Part shown: piece by piece, positions 10,421 to 20,677 of the stretch
How positions within the stretch are numbered: position 1 is the first letter of the stretch
Layout: each line of letters starts with the position of its first letter
Source: Oscillospiraceae bacterium
GTDB taxonomy: Bacteria; Bacillota; Clostridia; Oscillospirales; Ruminococcaceae
NCBI GenBank assembly: GCA_022769365.1
Contig: JALEJO010000035.1
Span: 1-33,332, forward strand
Reading direction: 5' to 3'
Length of the DNA: 33,332 bases
Notes under the pieces: generated by a model
Told to the model about the DNA's origin: nothing
What the model saw: only the letters and a program-made list of their open reading frames with translations
Database searches by the model: none
Position numbers and translations under genes: made by a program

Positions 10421-11777
10421 TAGAGAAAAAATAGTTTTGTCTTTTATGAAACAGTATGATATGGTTCAGAAAGGCGAAAAAATAACAGCAGCATTATCAG
10501 GAGGAGCAGACAGCGTATGTCTGCTTCTTATGTTAAATAATTTAAAAGAAAAACTTGGAATAAAGCTTGAAGCGGTTCATATAAATCATCATCTTCGTGG
10601 AGAAGAAAGTATGAGAGATGAAAATTTTTGCAGGGAACTTTGTAAAAAATACGGCATTAAGCTTGATGTTTATGATGTTGATGTTGAAAAGAGAGAGAAA
10701 GAATTTTCTGAAAGCTGTGAAGAGGCTGCAAGAAATTTAAGATATGAAATTTTTGCAAAATATGAAAAAGTTGCAACAGCACATACAGCATCAGATAATC
10801 TTGAAACATCAATATATAATTATATGAGAGGCAGCGGACTTTCAGGAATTGCAGGCATTCCGCCTGTTCGTGATAAAAAGATAATAAGACCGCTTTTGAT
10901 GCTTTCAAGAAATGATATTGAAGAATATCTTTTTGAAAAAAGCGAAAACTATGTTACGGACAGCACCAATTTGACAGATGATTATTCAAGAAACAGGATA
11001 AGACATAACCTTGTTCCTTTGATGAAAGAATGGAATAAATCGATTGAAAAGACCTCATCTTATAACCTTGAAGTTTTAAGAACTGACCTTGATTTTATAA
11101 CTTCTGAATCTGAAAAGATATTTGTTGAATGTTTTAAGGATAATAAAATTAAAGGTTTAAAAAAATATCATTCAGCAATAAGACAGAGATGCATATTGAA
11201 GTACCTTAAAATAAATGGTTTTTCGTATGATTTTGAAAGAATAAGGCAGATTGAAGAGAATCTTCTTGGAAATGGAAAAACAGAAGTTACAACTGATACA
11301 TATATAATGTGTAAAGATGATATTATATATATTGAAAAGAAAGATAATTCCTTGAATGAGGAGAAAAAAATAAAACTCAAAGAAGGTAATAATTCCATTT
11401 TTAAAGGGTATAATATGGAAGTTAGTTTGGTAAAAGATGAAAATACTGTGAAAATGTTAATGTTTAACAAAAATTTAACAAAGAATATTCTCGATTGTGA
11501 TAAAATAAAAGGTGAACCGATTCTGAGAAACAGAAGGTGCGGAGATAAAATAGTTCCGTATAATCGTGATTTCCATATTTCTGTAAAAAAATGGCTTCAA
11601 TCAAATGTTCCTAAAGATGAAAGAAAATTTATACATTTCATAGAAGATGATGAGGGGCTTATTTTTGTTGAGGGTATCGGTGCAGAGAAAAGAGTAAAAT
11701 GCGACAGTGGCACAAAAAATATTCTTCTCGTGTCAGTGAAAAAAACTGAAAAGAAAAAATTACAGAAACAGGAGTGA
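10410..11777 (+). CDS. tilS: tRNA(Ile)-lysidine synthetase
   Basis: PP-loop [15 protein letters not shown] and [11 protein letters not shown]; overlaps the dnaB 3' end by 11 nt; directly upstream of ftsH. Confidence 0.95.
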   Translation: MKTDREKIVLSFMKQYDMVQKGEKITAALSGGADSVCLLLMLNNLKEKLGIKLEAVHINHHLRGEESMRDENFCRELCKKYGIKLDVYDVDVEKREKEFSESCEEAARNLRYEIFAKYEKVATAHTASDNLETSIYNYMRGSGLSGIAGIPPVRDKKIIRPLLMLSRNDIEEYLFEKSENYVTDSTNLTDDYSRNRIRHNLVPLMKEWNKSIEKTSSYNLEVLRTDLDFITSESEKIFVECFKDNKIKGLKKYHSAIRQRCILKYLKINGFSYDFERIRQIEENLLGNGKTEVTTDTYIMCKDDIIYIEKKDNSLNEEKKIKLKEGNNSIFKGYNMEVSLVKDENTVKMLMFNKNLTKNILDCDKIKGEPILRNRRCGDKIVPYNRDFHISVKKWLQSNVPKDERKFIHFIEDDEGLIFVEGIGAEKRVKCDSGTKNILLVSVKKTEKKKLQKQE

Positions 11778-11781
11778 TAAT

Positions 11782-13698
11782 ATGCAGCGAAGAAACAAAA
11801 ACAGAGGGATAGTAACATATCTTGTAATAGCGGCAGTACTTGTTTTGTGTATGATGTTTGTTATACCTAATTTAACTTCTTCATCAAGCAAATATAAATA
11901 CTCAGATATAATGAAGTATTTTGACAATTATAAGGTTACTGAATACACGCTTGATCTTGGAACAGGAAAACTTAATATGACACTTGATGACGGACAGTCA
12001 CTTACTTATAATGTTCCGAATGTCAGTCTTTTCCTTGATGATACAAAGGATTACAGAACAGAATACAATGCAAAAACAGGCAAGGAATTAAGCCTTGATT
12101 ATTTCAAGATAAAAGATAATACCTGGATATTATCGCTTCTTCCGACACTTCTTTTACTTGCACTTGGTGTTGTGCTTCTTGTTGTTATGATGAAACAGGC
12201 AAATGGCGGAAAGTATACATCTTTTGGAAAAGCAAATATAAAGGAAGGTCAGCAGGGAAGAACAGCTACATTTGCAGATGTTGCAGGTGCTGAAGAAGAA
12301 AAACAGGAACTTCAGGAAATAGTTGAATATTTGAAATTCCCTGATAAGTTTACAAGTATAGGTGCAAAGATACCTAAAGGTGTGCTTCTTATGGGCCCTC
12401 CTGGTACAGGTAAAACTTTGCTTGCGAGAGCCGTTGCAGGTGAGGCAGGATGCCCGTTCTATCCTATATCAGGTTCAGATTTTGTTGAAATGTTCGTTGG
12501 TGTTGGTGCTTCAAGAGTTAGAGATTTGTTTAATCAGGCAAAGAAAAATGCACCAGCAATAATATTCATCGATGAAATTGATGCTGTCGGCAGACAGAGA
12601 GGTGCCGGTCTTGGCGGCGGAAACGATGAAAGAGAACAGACACTTAATCAGCTTCTTGTTGAAATGGACGGTTTCAGCGGAAAAGAAAGCGTTATAGTTA
12701 TAGCAGCAACAAACAGACGTGATATACTTGACCCTGCACTTCTTCGTCCGGGAAGATTCGACAGACAGGTTGTTGTCGGATACCCTGATGTTAAGGGCAG
12801 AGAGGCAATTCTTAAAGTTCACACAAGAAACAAGCCTCTTGCACCTGATGTTGATTTAAGAGTTATTGCACAGTCAACAGCAGGTTTCACGGGTGCGGAT
12901 CTTGAAAATCTTGTTAATGAGGCAGCACTTCTTGCAGCAAGAAAAGACAAGAAAGCACTTACAATGGAAGAGATACAGGAAGCAACAATTAAGGTTGTTG
13001 CAGGTCCTGAAAAGAAATCAAGAGAAATTACAATTAAAGAAAAGCGTCTTACAGCTTATCACGAAGCCGGACACGCAGTTTGTCACTTCTACACACCTCA
13101 TACAGATGACGTACACGAAGTATCTATTATACCTCGTGGTATGGCGGGCGGTTATACAATGTCACTCCCTGAAACAGATAAGTCATTTGTTACAAAGAAG
13201 GAAATGGAAGAAAACATCATAGCACTTCTCGGCGGACGTGTTGCAGAACAGATTTTTCTTGATGATATTTCAACAGGTGCTTCAAATGACCTTGAAAGAG
13301 CAACAAAAACTGCAAGAAGTATGGTAACAAAATATGGATTCAGTGAAAAAATCGGACCGGTTGTTTATGGCGGAAATGATCAGGATGAAGTATTCCTTGG
13401 CAGAGATTTCAATTCACCGCCAAGTTATTCAGATGAAGTTGCAAGCAAGATTGATTCTGAAGTAAGAAACATTGTTGAAAATGCATACGCGAAGACAGCT
13501 GAAATTCTTCACGCACATGAAGACCAGATGCATCTCCTTGCTAAATATCTTCTCAGAAATGAAAAGATTGAAAGAGATGATTTCAAGCATCTTATGGAAG
13601 GCACTATGGATAAAGAAACAATTGCAGAATGTATGAAAGAAGATACAGATTTCTATGCATTTCCTGTAAGCACTGACGCAGAAACAGAAGAACAATAA
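11782..13698 (+). CDS. ftsH: ATP-dependent zinc metalloprotease FtsH
   Basis: Two N-terminal TMs, [22 protein letters not shown] region, HEAGH zinc motif. Confidence 0.97.
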   Translation: MQRRNKNRGIVTYLVIAAVLVLCMMFVIPNLTSSSSKYKYSDIMKYFDNYKVTEYTLDLGTGKLNMTLDDGQSLTYNVPNVSLFLDDTKDYRTEYNAKTGKELSLDYFKIKDNTWILSLLPTLLLLALGVVLLVVMMKQANGGKYTSFGKANIKEGQQGRTATFADVAGAEEEKQELQEIVEYLKFPDKFTSIGAKIPKGVLLMGPPGTGKTLLARAVAGEAGCPFYPISGSDFVEMFVGVGASRVRDLFNQAKKNAPAIIFIDEIDAVGRQRGAGLGGGNDEREQTLNQLLVEMDGFSGKESVIVIAATNRRDILDPALLRPGRFDRQVVVGYPDVKGREAILKVHTRNKPLAPDVDLRVIAQSTAGFTGADLENLVNEAALLAARKDKKALTMEEIQEATIKVVAGPEKKSREITIKEKRLTAYHEAGHAVCHFYTPHTDDVHEVSIIPRGMAGGYTMSLPETDKSFVTKKEMEENIIALLGGRVAEQIFLDDISTGASNDLERATKTARSMVTKYGFSEKIGPVVYGGNDQDEVFLGRDFNSPPSYSDEVASKIDSEVRNIVENAYAKTAEILHAHEDQMHLLAKYLLRNEKIERDDFKHLMEGTMDKETIAECMKEDTDFYAFPVSTDAETEEQ

Positions 13699-13711
13699 AA
13701 ATATATAAATG

Positions 13712-13747
13712 AAGCCGCAGATTTTAAAATCTTGCGGCTTTTATTTT
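13712..13747 (+). terminator. Intrinsic terminator after ftsH
   Basis: AAGCCGCAGATTTTAAAATCTTGCGGCTTTTATTTTTTT. Confidence 0.88.
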
Positions 13748-13761
13748 TTTGGCAGTATAGT

Positions 13762-13789
13762 AAAAAGGTGCCGTGGGTAGCACCTTTTT
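13762..13789. terminator. Intrinsic terminator, orientation-symmetric, serving the convergent minus-strand GH13 gene
   Basis: AAAAAGGTGC-cgtgggta-GCACCTTTTT, 10-bp perfect stem. Confidence 0.85.
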
Positions 13790-13816
13790 GCTTTGTTATA
13801 TTTTGAAAATGTTTTA

Positions 13817-15388
13817 TTATTTTTCAATTGTATATCCGTCGCCCACAAGAACTTTTGCCTTTGTTGCAACAAACACATCACCATTCGGCTTTTTATAAAC
13901 AACAAGTTCTTCGGCTGTATCGGAATCCTTTGCAATTGCAATAACTTCACAGCGTTCATTATCTCTTATGATAACTGTTCCTGTTGTAACATCAACAGGT
14001 GTAATTTCTTCTTCAACCTTGATGTCTGCTTCATCAATACCACTGAGAATATCATCAGCAACAAGAATCATTGAAGAGAATGGAGGCATTTTTATATATG
14101 CATTGCCATTATTGACAGAAACAGGAATATTGTTGATTATATCAACAAGCATCGGCTGATCTGTTCCAAAATTAAGATCAGACTCTCTGTCTTCAAGATT
14201 AAGTGCAACATATATTTTCTGACCATTTAATTCTTTCTGGAAAAGAATCTGCTGGTTTCTGATTATTATTGTTTTATATTCACCTGTTCTCATTGCAGGA
14301 TATGCACGATAAATTCTGCCGAGTTTAACAATGTGCTTATAAAGACCTGTATTTTCTCTTTGCATATCTGAAAGTTCAATGCAAGGTCTTAAACCGTCAT
14401 CAGAATTATTTTCGTGCTTTCCGTGTATACCATATTCACTTCCGTAATAAATTGAAGGAATACCAGGCATAGCATAGAGAAGAGTATAGCAAGTTCCAAG
14501 ATACATAGGGTTTTCAAGAGTGCTTGCAAGACGATTTACATCGTGGTTATCAACAAAGTTATAAAGGTTTATTCCTTTATAAATAGCACCATTTGAGCCA
14601 AACTGACGGTTTATAGAGTAGTCTATTTCAAAATAATTTTTAGTATTATGTGAAGAATAAATACCCTTGTAACATTCATAGTTTGTTACACTGTCGAACA
14701 TTTCAGAGTTTGCCCATCTGTTGTAGTCGCCATGAATTATTTCGCCCATAAGCCAGAAATCATTTTTCTTGCCTTTAGTAAAGTAGTGTATTCTCTTGAT
14801 AAAGTCAAAATCAAGGCAGTCGGCAGCATCGAAACGGATACCGTCAATGTCAAATTCATTTATCCAATAATCAACTGCATCAATAAGATAATCGCAAACG
14901 GCAGGGTTTCTAAGGTTAAGTTTAACAAGATTATAGAAACCGTTCCAGCCTTCATACCAGAATGGATCGCCGCATGGACTGCTTCCGCCAAAATTAAGGT
15001 TTGCAAACCAGTCACAATACTGTGAACCCTGTCCTTTTTCCTGAATATCTTTAAAAGCCCAGAAATCTCTTCCAACGTGGTTGAAAACACCATCAAGAAT
15101 AACTTTCATACCTGCTTCGTGAAGTGCTTTGCAGACTTCTTTAAGGTCATCATTTGTTCCAAGACGATTATCAACAAGTTTGTAATCAATTGTATCATAG
15201 CCATGTTCAACTGATTCAAAAACAGGTCCGAGATAAACGGCAGAAATATTCATTTCTTTTAAATGAGGAATCCAGTCGATTACCTTTTTAATTCTGTTAA
15301 CAGGTTCTGTATGCGGGTTCCATTTAGGTGCACCACAGAAACCAAGCGGATAGATATGGTACATTATTGCGTCATCATACCAATACAT
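13817..15388 (-). CDS. GH13 alpha-amylase family enzyme with C-terminal DUF1653-like tail
   Basis: GH13 conserved regions GMKVILDGVFNHVG, DGIRFDAAD, LMGEIIHGDY, FVDNHDVNR; RBS AGGAGGT before ATG 15388. Confidence 0.9.
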   Translation of the reverse strand: MYWYDDAIMYHIYPLGFCGAPKWNPHTEPVNRIKKVIDWIPHLKEMNISAVYLGPVFESVEHGYDTIDYKLVDNRLGTNDDLKEVCKALHEAGMKVILDGVFNHVGRDFWAFKDIQEKGQGSQYCDWFANLNFGGSSPCGDPFWYEGWNGFYNLVKLNLRNPAVCDYLIDAVDYWINEFDIDGIRFDAADCLDFDFIKRIHYFTKGKKNDFWLMGEIIHGDYNRWANSEMFDSVTNYECYKGIYSSHNTKNYFEIDYSINRQFGSNGAIYKGINLYNFVDNHDVNRLASTLENPMYLGTCYTLLYAMPGIPSIYYGSEYGIHGKHENNSDDGLRPCIELSDMQRENTGLYKHIVKLGRIYRAYPAMRTGEYKTIIIRNQQILFQKELNGQKIYVALNLEDRESDLNFGTDQPMLVDIINNIPVSVNNGNAYIKMPPFSSMILVADDILSGIDEADIKVEEEITPVDVTTGTVIIRDNERCEVIAIAKDSDTAEELVVYKKPNGDVFVATKAKVLVGDGYTIEK

Positions 15389-15418
15389 TTTAAATTACCT
15401 CCTAAGTAATAAATTTTC

Positions 15419-15994
15419 TTAATTGCTTTTTTCTAAAAAGTAGGTAGCTTCACAGTCGGCGACGTGAAGAGCATATGCGAGAGGGTACATTTCAAAGGCA
15501 CGGCTTATAAGATTAACATCTTCAGGGCCACTGAATCCCATATGAAATCTTATTGCAAAAGCTTCTTCCATTTCAAGACGCATAAAAAACTGAATCATAA
15601 AAACGGATTTTTCTCCGTGACCATACGGCATTTTGTCATCAATCGAATAGAATGGAACTTCCACCCATTTTCCGTTTTCTTTTTTGTTTCGTGTTGAAAC
15701 AGTATAGAAATTTGTTTTGCATATGTCGTGAAGAAGTGCCGCAACGGCGATTGTTTCTTCACTATAATTCATATTGTAAACAGTCTTAGCCCTTTCTCTT
15801 GAAAGATAGTCTTTAAGGCAGTGATAAACATTAACACTATGTTCAACAAGACCGCCTTCAAAAGAACCATGATAGCGAGTACTTGCAGGGGCTGTAAAAA
15901 AGTCGCTTTTTTCAAGCCATTTAAGTAAATTATCAGCACCGTGTCGTTTAATGTTTTCATTATAGATTTCTATAAATTCGTCTTTTTTAGACAA
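15419..15994 (-). CDS. HD-domain phosphohydrolase
   Basis: FEGGLVEHSVNVYHCL...AALLHDICKTNFY...YGHGEKSVFMI; TTG start preceded by GAGAGGTG. Confidence 0.8.
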   Translation of the reverse strand: MSKKDEFIEIYNENIKRHGADNLLKWLEKSDFFTAPASTRYHGSFEGGLVEHSVNVYHCLKDYLSRERAKTVYNMNYSEETIAVAALLHDICKTNFYTVSTRNKKENGKWVEVPFYSIDDKMPYGHGEKSVFMIQFFMRLEMEEAFAIRFHMGFSGPEDVNLISRAFEMYPLAYALHVADCEATYFLEKSN

Positions 15995-16036
15995 TATTGA
16001 AACACCTCTCTTTTACCGAATTTATATTACTTAATA

Positions 16037-16065
16037 ATTATATCATATATAATTGTAAAAATCAA
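16037..16065 (-). promoter_or_regulatory. Sigma-A-type promoter for the HD-hydrolase/GH13 pair
   Basis: Minus strand TTGATT - 17 nt - TATAAT. Confidence 0.6.
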
Positions 16066-16413
16066 GGTTTTTTATAATTATTGACTAATTGCAAGAAATA
16101 TCATCTTGTAATTTAGTTAATTTATATAGAATTTCAAGTCATTTAATTTTAAAGTAAAAAATGTGTCAGATAAATATGTTATTTTATTTCTTAAATTAAT
16201 TTTAAAAATAAAAGTAAATCTGCAAAATTAAAATGACTGCCATTTGTTGGTATTTAACGAACTTTATAAAAATGGAAAAAAACGGCTGAATATTCAGTTT
16301 TCTTTAAGGGTTTTTGAGTATAATAAACACGATTTCAAATTACATACGCTTTAAACCAATACAAAGTCTTTACTTTTAAAATTACTGACACGTTTAGGAA
16401 AGGATGATTTTAC

Positions 16414-18495
16414 GTGAAACAGACAATTTTTTTAAGAAAATGCTGTGCAGGAGTTCTTGCTGTGAGTTGTGTACTTGCGGCAGCAGCTTGTGCGGCATCA
16501 AAGGAAGATTTTAAAACATATGCATCATCTGAATCAGGAGATATTAATCTTGATTCATCATTAAGTATTGCAGATGCTGTTCTTCTTCAGAAATATATAC
16601 TGAATGAAACAACTTTATCAAGTGCAGCATATGCAAATGCAGATATGAATTCAGATGGAAAAGTAAACATTGTTGACCTTGCACTTCTGAAAGAAAAAAT
16701 TTCAGGAAGTGAAACTCCAACAGAAACAACGGAAGCAACAGAAACTGAAACATCATCTGAATCTGATTCAGAAAATGATGCAGCAGAACTTGTATATTCA
16801 GATTCAGCAGTTGTTATGAAAAATGCAAATGGTGATGAAATAAAGACAGCTTCCAATGTTGTTGTGGATGGTACTAAAGCAACAATAACAAAACCAAGTG
16901 ATGAAATTAAAGTTTCGGGTAAATGTTCATCAGGACAGCTTGTTATTGATGTTGATAAAACAACTTATGCAGACAGAAAAGTTACACTTGTTTTAAACGG
17001 TCTTGAACTTTCAAATGAAAATGATTCACCTATATATGTTGCCGCAATTGGAGATGAGGCAGTACTCAGCATTAAAAAGGGAACTGAAAACGTTATTTCA
17101 GATGGCACAGACTATACAAATGCAGATGAATCACAGGGTGCAATATATGCTTGTGATGACCTTAAAATAAAAGGCAAGGGAACACTTACAGTAAATGGTA
17201 ATGCAAATGATGGTATTGTCTGCAAGAATGATATTAAAATATGGAATGGTAATATTATTGTAAATGCAGCCGATGACGGAATAAGAGGCAAGGATTCTGT
17301 TAAGATAGGTGATCCTGATGACACAGATTTCAGCAATTTGAACGTTACTGTTAAAACAACAGGCGGTGACGGTATCAAGTCTACAAATGAAAAAGAAGAG
17401 GGCGAAGGTACTGTTACAATAAACGGCGGTACAATAAATATAAATGCGTTCAGTGACGGCATACAGGCTGTTTCAGACCTTACAGTAAACGGTGGTGACA
17501 TAACAGTCTACACATATCAGGGTTCTGAATACACAGCAAGCGGAAGCAGCTCAGGAAACACGGGAGGCTTTGGCGGTTTCGGCGGCTTTGGTGGCGGCGG
17601 AATGCAAGACGGCAATTCAAATAAGATGCCTGATGACCTTAGTGCAAAAGGCTTGAAGTCTGATGGAACAATAAACCTTAATGCAGGTACATTTAATATA
17701 GATTCATCTGATGACTCAATTCACGCAACAGGTGATATAAAGATTTATGGCGGTAAATATAAACTTGGTTCAGCAGATGATGCAATACATTCAGATGCGA
17801 CACTTGACGTTGCCAAAGATACAAGCGTTGATTATTCAGAAGTAGAAATTTATGTATATAAATGTTACGAAGGTCTTGAAGCTGTTACAATCAATCAGAA
17901 CAGCGGTATAGTTAATGTTATATCAGGTGATGACGGATACAACGCAGCAGGCGGAACAGACAGCTCAGGTAACAATTCAGGCAATCCATGGCAGCAGGGC
18001 GGCGGAATGGAATCATCAACCGGAACAATGAACTTAAACGGTGGTATTGTTATAGTTCAGGCAGCAAACGGCGACCATGATGCGTTTGACTCAAATGGTG
18101 AACTTAATATAACAGGCGGTTATTATTGTGCAAATGGTCAGGATCCACTTGACTGCGGTGATGGATATTCAATCAACCATACAGGCGGAAATGTTATAAC
18201 AATGACATCAGGAAACACAAACCTTTCAACAACATATGCATTTGTTAAGGACGGAAAGGTTGTTGCATCATTTGTTTCCGGTCAGGTAGGTTCATTCGCA
18301 TATCAGGATGACTCATCTGTAACAGCTTATTCAGGCTGTACAATAACAGGTGGAACAAATCTTTCAACACTTGATGAAACACAGCTTATATACACAGACG
18401 GAACTGTTTCAGGCGGCACAGAAGTTACAAAAACAAATGGAAGCAGTTCAGGCGGCCCTGGCGGCAGTGGAAATCGTCCGGGTGGCGGATTTTAA
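16414..18495 (+). CDS. Secreted protein with N-terminal dockerin and Cthe_2159-like (DUF4353) carbohydrate-binding beta-helix
   Basis: Signal peptide, dockerin duplicate (GDINLDSSLSIADAVLLQKYIL / ADMNSDGKVNIVDLALLKEKI), TE/SE-rich linker, repeated DDGI..GG.I.VNA motifs with Gly-rich insert GGFGGFGGFGGGG; GTG start after AGGAAAGGA. Confidence 0.82.
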   Translation: MKQTIFLRKCCAGVLAVSCVLAAAACAASKEDFKTYASSESGDINLDSSLSIADAVLLQKYILNETTLSSAAYANADMNSDGKVNIVDLALLKEKISGSETPTETTEATETETSSESDSENDAAELVYSDSAVVMKNANGDEIKTASNVVVDGTKATITKPSDEIKVSGKCSSGQLVIDVDKTTYADRKVTLVLNGLELSNENDSPIYVAAIGDEAVLSIKKGTENVISDGTDYTNADESQGAIYACDDLKIKGKGTLTVNGNANDGIVCKNDIKIWNGNIIVNAADDGIRGKDSVKIGDPDDTDFSNLNVTVKTTGGDGIKSTNEKEEGEGTVTINGGTININAFSDGIQAVSDLTVNGGDITVYTYQGSEYTASGSSSGNTGGFGGFGGFGGGGMQDGNSNKMPDDLSAKGLKSDGTINLNAGTFNIDSSDDSIHATGDIKIYGGKYKLGSADDAIHSDATLDVAKDTSVDYSEVEIYVYKCYEGLEAVTINQNSGIVNVISGDDGYNAAGGTDSSGNNSGNPWQQGGGMESSTGTMNLNGGIVIVQAANGDHDAFDSNGELNITGGYYCANGQDPLDCGDGYSINHTGGNVITMTSGNTNLSTTYAFVKDGKVVASFVSGQVGSFAYQDDSSVTAYSGCTITGGTNLSTLDETQLIYTDGTVSGGTEVTKTNGSSSGGPGGSGNRPGGGF

Positions 18496-18508
18496 TAAAA
18501 GCTATTCA

Positions 18509-18546
18509 TAATCAAAAAAGACACCTTACGGTGTCTTTTTTGATTA
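18509..18546. terminator. Bidirectional terminator between the dockerin gene and folA
   Basis: TAATCAAAAAAGACACC-ttac-GGTGTCTTTTTTGATTA; its last bases are the folA stop codon. Confidence 0.88.
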
Positions 18547-19032
18547 ATATTCTTTATAAATAGTAAATCTGTATTTACCATCTTTAAATTTTTTCCATTC
18601 AGAGCAAAAAACAGGCTTTTTTTGAAATTTAACAGGAAAATAAGCATCAGAATTTTTATTTTCAGAAATAATTTCTGTTATATAAAATTTTTCGCAGTCA
18701 TCAAGGAAAAGTTTATATATTTCACTTCCGCCTATAATAAAAATATCTTCAGATTTAAAATTATTTTTTTTGCATAATTCAAAAAAATCTTTTTTTGAAT
18801 TTATAATAATGCAGTTTTCAGCGGAAAAATTTTTATTCCTTGTAAAAATGATATTGATTCTGTTTGGGAGAGGTTTTCTGTTTGGCAAACTTTCAAAAGT
18901 TTTTCTCCCCATAACAATTATTTTTCCTGTTGTAAGATTTTTGAAATATTCCTTATCTTCTTTTATGTTGTATAAAAGATTGTTTTTATATCCTATAGCG
19001 TTATTTGAGTCCAGTGCTGCTATTATGTTCAT
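18544..19032 (-). CDS. folA: Dihydrofolate reductase
   Basis: MNIIAALDSNNAIGYKNNLL, GKIIVMGRKTFESLP, IFIIGGSEIYKLFL. Confidence 0.95.
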   Translation of the reverse strand: MNIIAALDSNNAIGYKNNLLYNIKEDKEYFKNLTTGKIIVMGRKTFESLPNRKPLPNRINIIFTRNKNFSAENCIIINSKKDFFELCKKNNFKSEDIFIIGGSEIYKLFLDDCEKFYITEIISENKNSDAYFPVKFQKKPVFCSEWKKFKDGKYRFTIYKEY

Positions 19033-19849
19033 ATTCTTCCTTAATATCCTTTATATATTCTTTCTTTAAGGGGTGAATTGCATAAGGTGCAATTTCACAC
19101 AAAGGAACAAGAACAAAATCACGCTTTGTCATTTCAGGATGAGGAACAACAAGAGTATCTGTATTTATTACCATATCATCGAACAAAAGTATGTCGAGGT
19201 CAAGAGTACGAGGTCCCCAGTGTATTTTCCTTTCACGTCCTTCTGAATTTTCTATTTCCTGAAGAATTGAAAGAAGTTCTTCGGGTTCAAGAATTGTCTT
19301 GACTTTAGCAACGGCATTTAAAAAATCAGGCTGTTCAACATATCCGACAGGTGCAGTATTATAGAAGGAAGAAATTTTTTCAAGTTTTACAAATTCTCCA
19401 AGTTCTTCTATTTTTGCAAGTGCATTTTTTAGATGCTGTTCTCTGTTGCCAATATTTGAACCAAGTGCAATATATGCGGTATGCCTTGAACGTGTTATGT
19501 TAACTGCCATATAATCAAAATGTGCATCAACAGGTGCAGATGGTTTTTTAACAGCAAGTTCAATTTTATCTATATTTGTGAATTTTGCAAGAAGAATGCC
19601 CGCTAAACTCTGTGCAGCGGTTTCAATAAGGTTTGCACTTTTGCTTTTGAAAACTTTTTTAATTACTTCTGTCACTTCGGCATAATTAACGCTGTTTTCA
19701 ACATTATCGGTTGTTGCAGCACCTAAAACATCAACATAAAGTTTTGCATCAATATAAAATTTTTGTCCGAGTTTTTTTTCTTCTGTAAGTACGCCGTGAT
19801 TTGCATATATTTCAAGATTTTTTATTTCAATATAATCATTTCTAATCAT
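19001..19849 (-). CDS. folBK: Bifunctional dihydroneopterin aldolase / HPPK
   Basis: FolB (IEIKNLEIYANHGVLTEEKKLGQKFYID) fused to FolK (AYIALGSNIGNREQHLKNAL...GPRTLDLDILLFDD). Track start 19867 is TTG; ATG at 19849 has GGAAAGG upstream. Confidence 0.94.
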   Translation of the reverse strand: MIRNDYIEIKNLEIYANHGVLTEEKKLGQKFYIDAKLYVDVLGAATTDNVENSVNYAEVTEVIKKVFKSKSANLIETAAQSLAGILLAKFTNIDKIELAVKKPSAPVDAHFDYMAVNITRSRHTAYIALGSNIGNREQHLKNALAKIEELGEFVKLEKISSFYNTAPVGYVEQPDFLNAVAKVKTILEPEELLSILQEIENSEGRERKIHWGPRTLDLDILLFDDMVINTDTLVVPHPEMTKRDFVLVPLCEIAPYAIHPLKKEYIKDIKEEYEHNSSTGLK

Positions 19850-19853
19850 TTTA

Positions 19854-20660
19854 TCAAGCCTTTCCAAGAATTCTTTCTGTCATTTTGATTATTCTTTTGT
19901 TTTCAAGTACGTCATGAACTCTTACGAACATAGCATTTTTTATAACTGCAAGTACAGTTGTTGCAAGAGTTCCTTCTACTCTCTGGTCAGCAGGGAGGTC
20001 AAGAGTAAGCCCTATCATAGATTTTCTTGAAGTTCCAAGAAGAACAGGATAGCCGAGAGTGTTAAGCATTTCAAGCTTGTTTGTTATTTCAAGATTCTGT
20101 TCATAGCTTTTAGCAAATCCAACACCAGGATCAAGCATAATATTTTCTTTTTTAACACCCGCTTTAAGTGCAATATCAACGCTTTCCTTTAAATCAGCAA
20201 GAACATCTTCCATAAAGTTATTGTAAACAGCCTCTTTTCTGTTGTGCATAAGACAGCAGGTTTTGTTGTATTTTGCTGTTATATCAGCCATTTTTTCATC
20301 ATATTTGAAACCCCATATATCATTCATAAGGTCAGCACCTGATTTTATTGCGGCTTCGCCAACGGCTGATTTATAAGTATCAATTGATACAGGAATATCA
20401 AAATTCTTTTTTATTGCTTCGATAACAGGTGCGACTCTGCTTATTTCTTCTTCATCAGAAATTTTTGTATAGTTAGGTCTTGCTGATTCACCGCCTACAT
20501 CTATGATGTCAGCACCGTCTTTTATCATCTGTTCAGTATGTTTAAGTGCTGCATCAATATTGTTGAACTTACCGCCGTCTGAAAAAGAGTCAGGTGTAAC
20601 GTTTAATATACCCATAATATAAGTTCTGTTTTCTTCAAATTTTCTGTTTCCGATTACCAT
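19854..20660 (-). CDS. folP: Dihydropteroate synthase
   Basis: MGILNVTPDSFSDGGKF, DVGGESARPNY, SIDTYKS, DPGVGFAKS, GTSRKSMIG. Confidence 0.97.
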   Translation of the reverse strand: MVIGNRKFEENRTYIMGILNVTPDSFSDGGKFNNIDAALKHTEQMIKDGADIIDVGGESARPNYTKISDEEEISRVAPVIEAIKKNFDIPVSIDTYKSAVGEAAIKSGADLMNDIWGFKYDEKMADITAKYNKTCCLMHNRKEAVYNNFMEDVLADLKESVDIALKAGVKKENIMLDPGVGFAKSYEQNLEITNKLEMLNTLGYPVLLGTSRKSMIGLTLDLPADQRVEGTLATTVLAVIKNAMFVRVHDVLENKRIIKMTERILGKA

Positions 20661-20677
20661 TTTAATACTCCTGTCAT

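Noticed and set aside
12866-13222. 118-aa Gln-rich ORF within ftsH
   Set aside because: Alternate-frame shadow of ftsH.
15419-15994. HD hydrolase next to GH13 as a novel nucleotide-signalling/glycan system
   Set aside because: The HD protein looks like a common Firmicutes hydrolase family and adjacency alone does not support a functional system.
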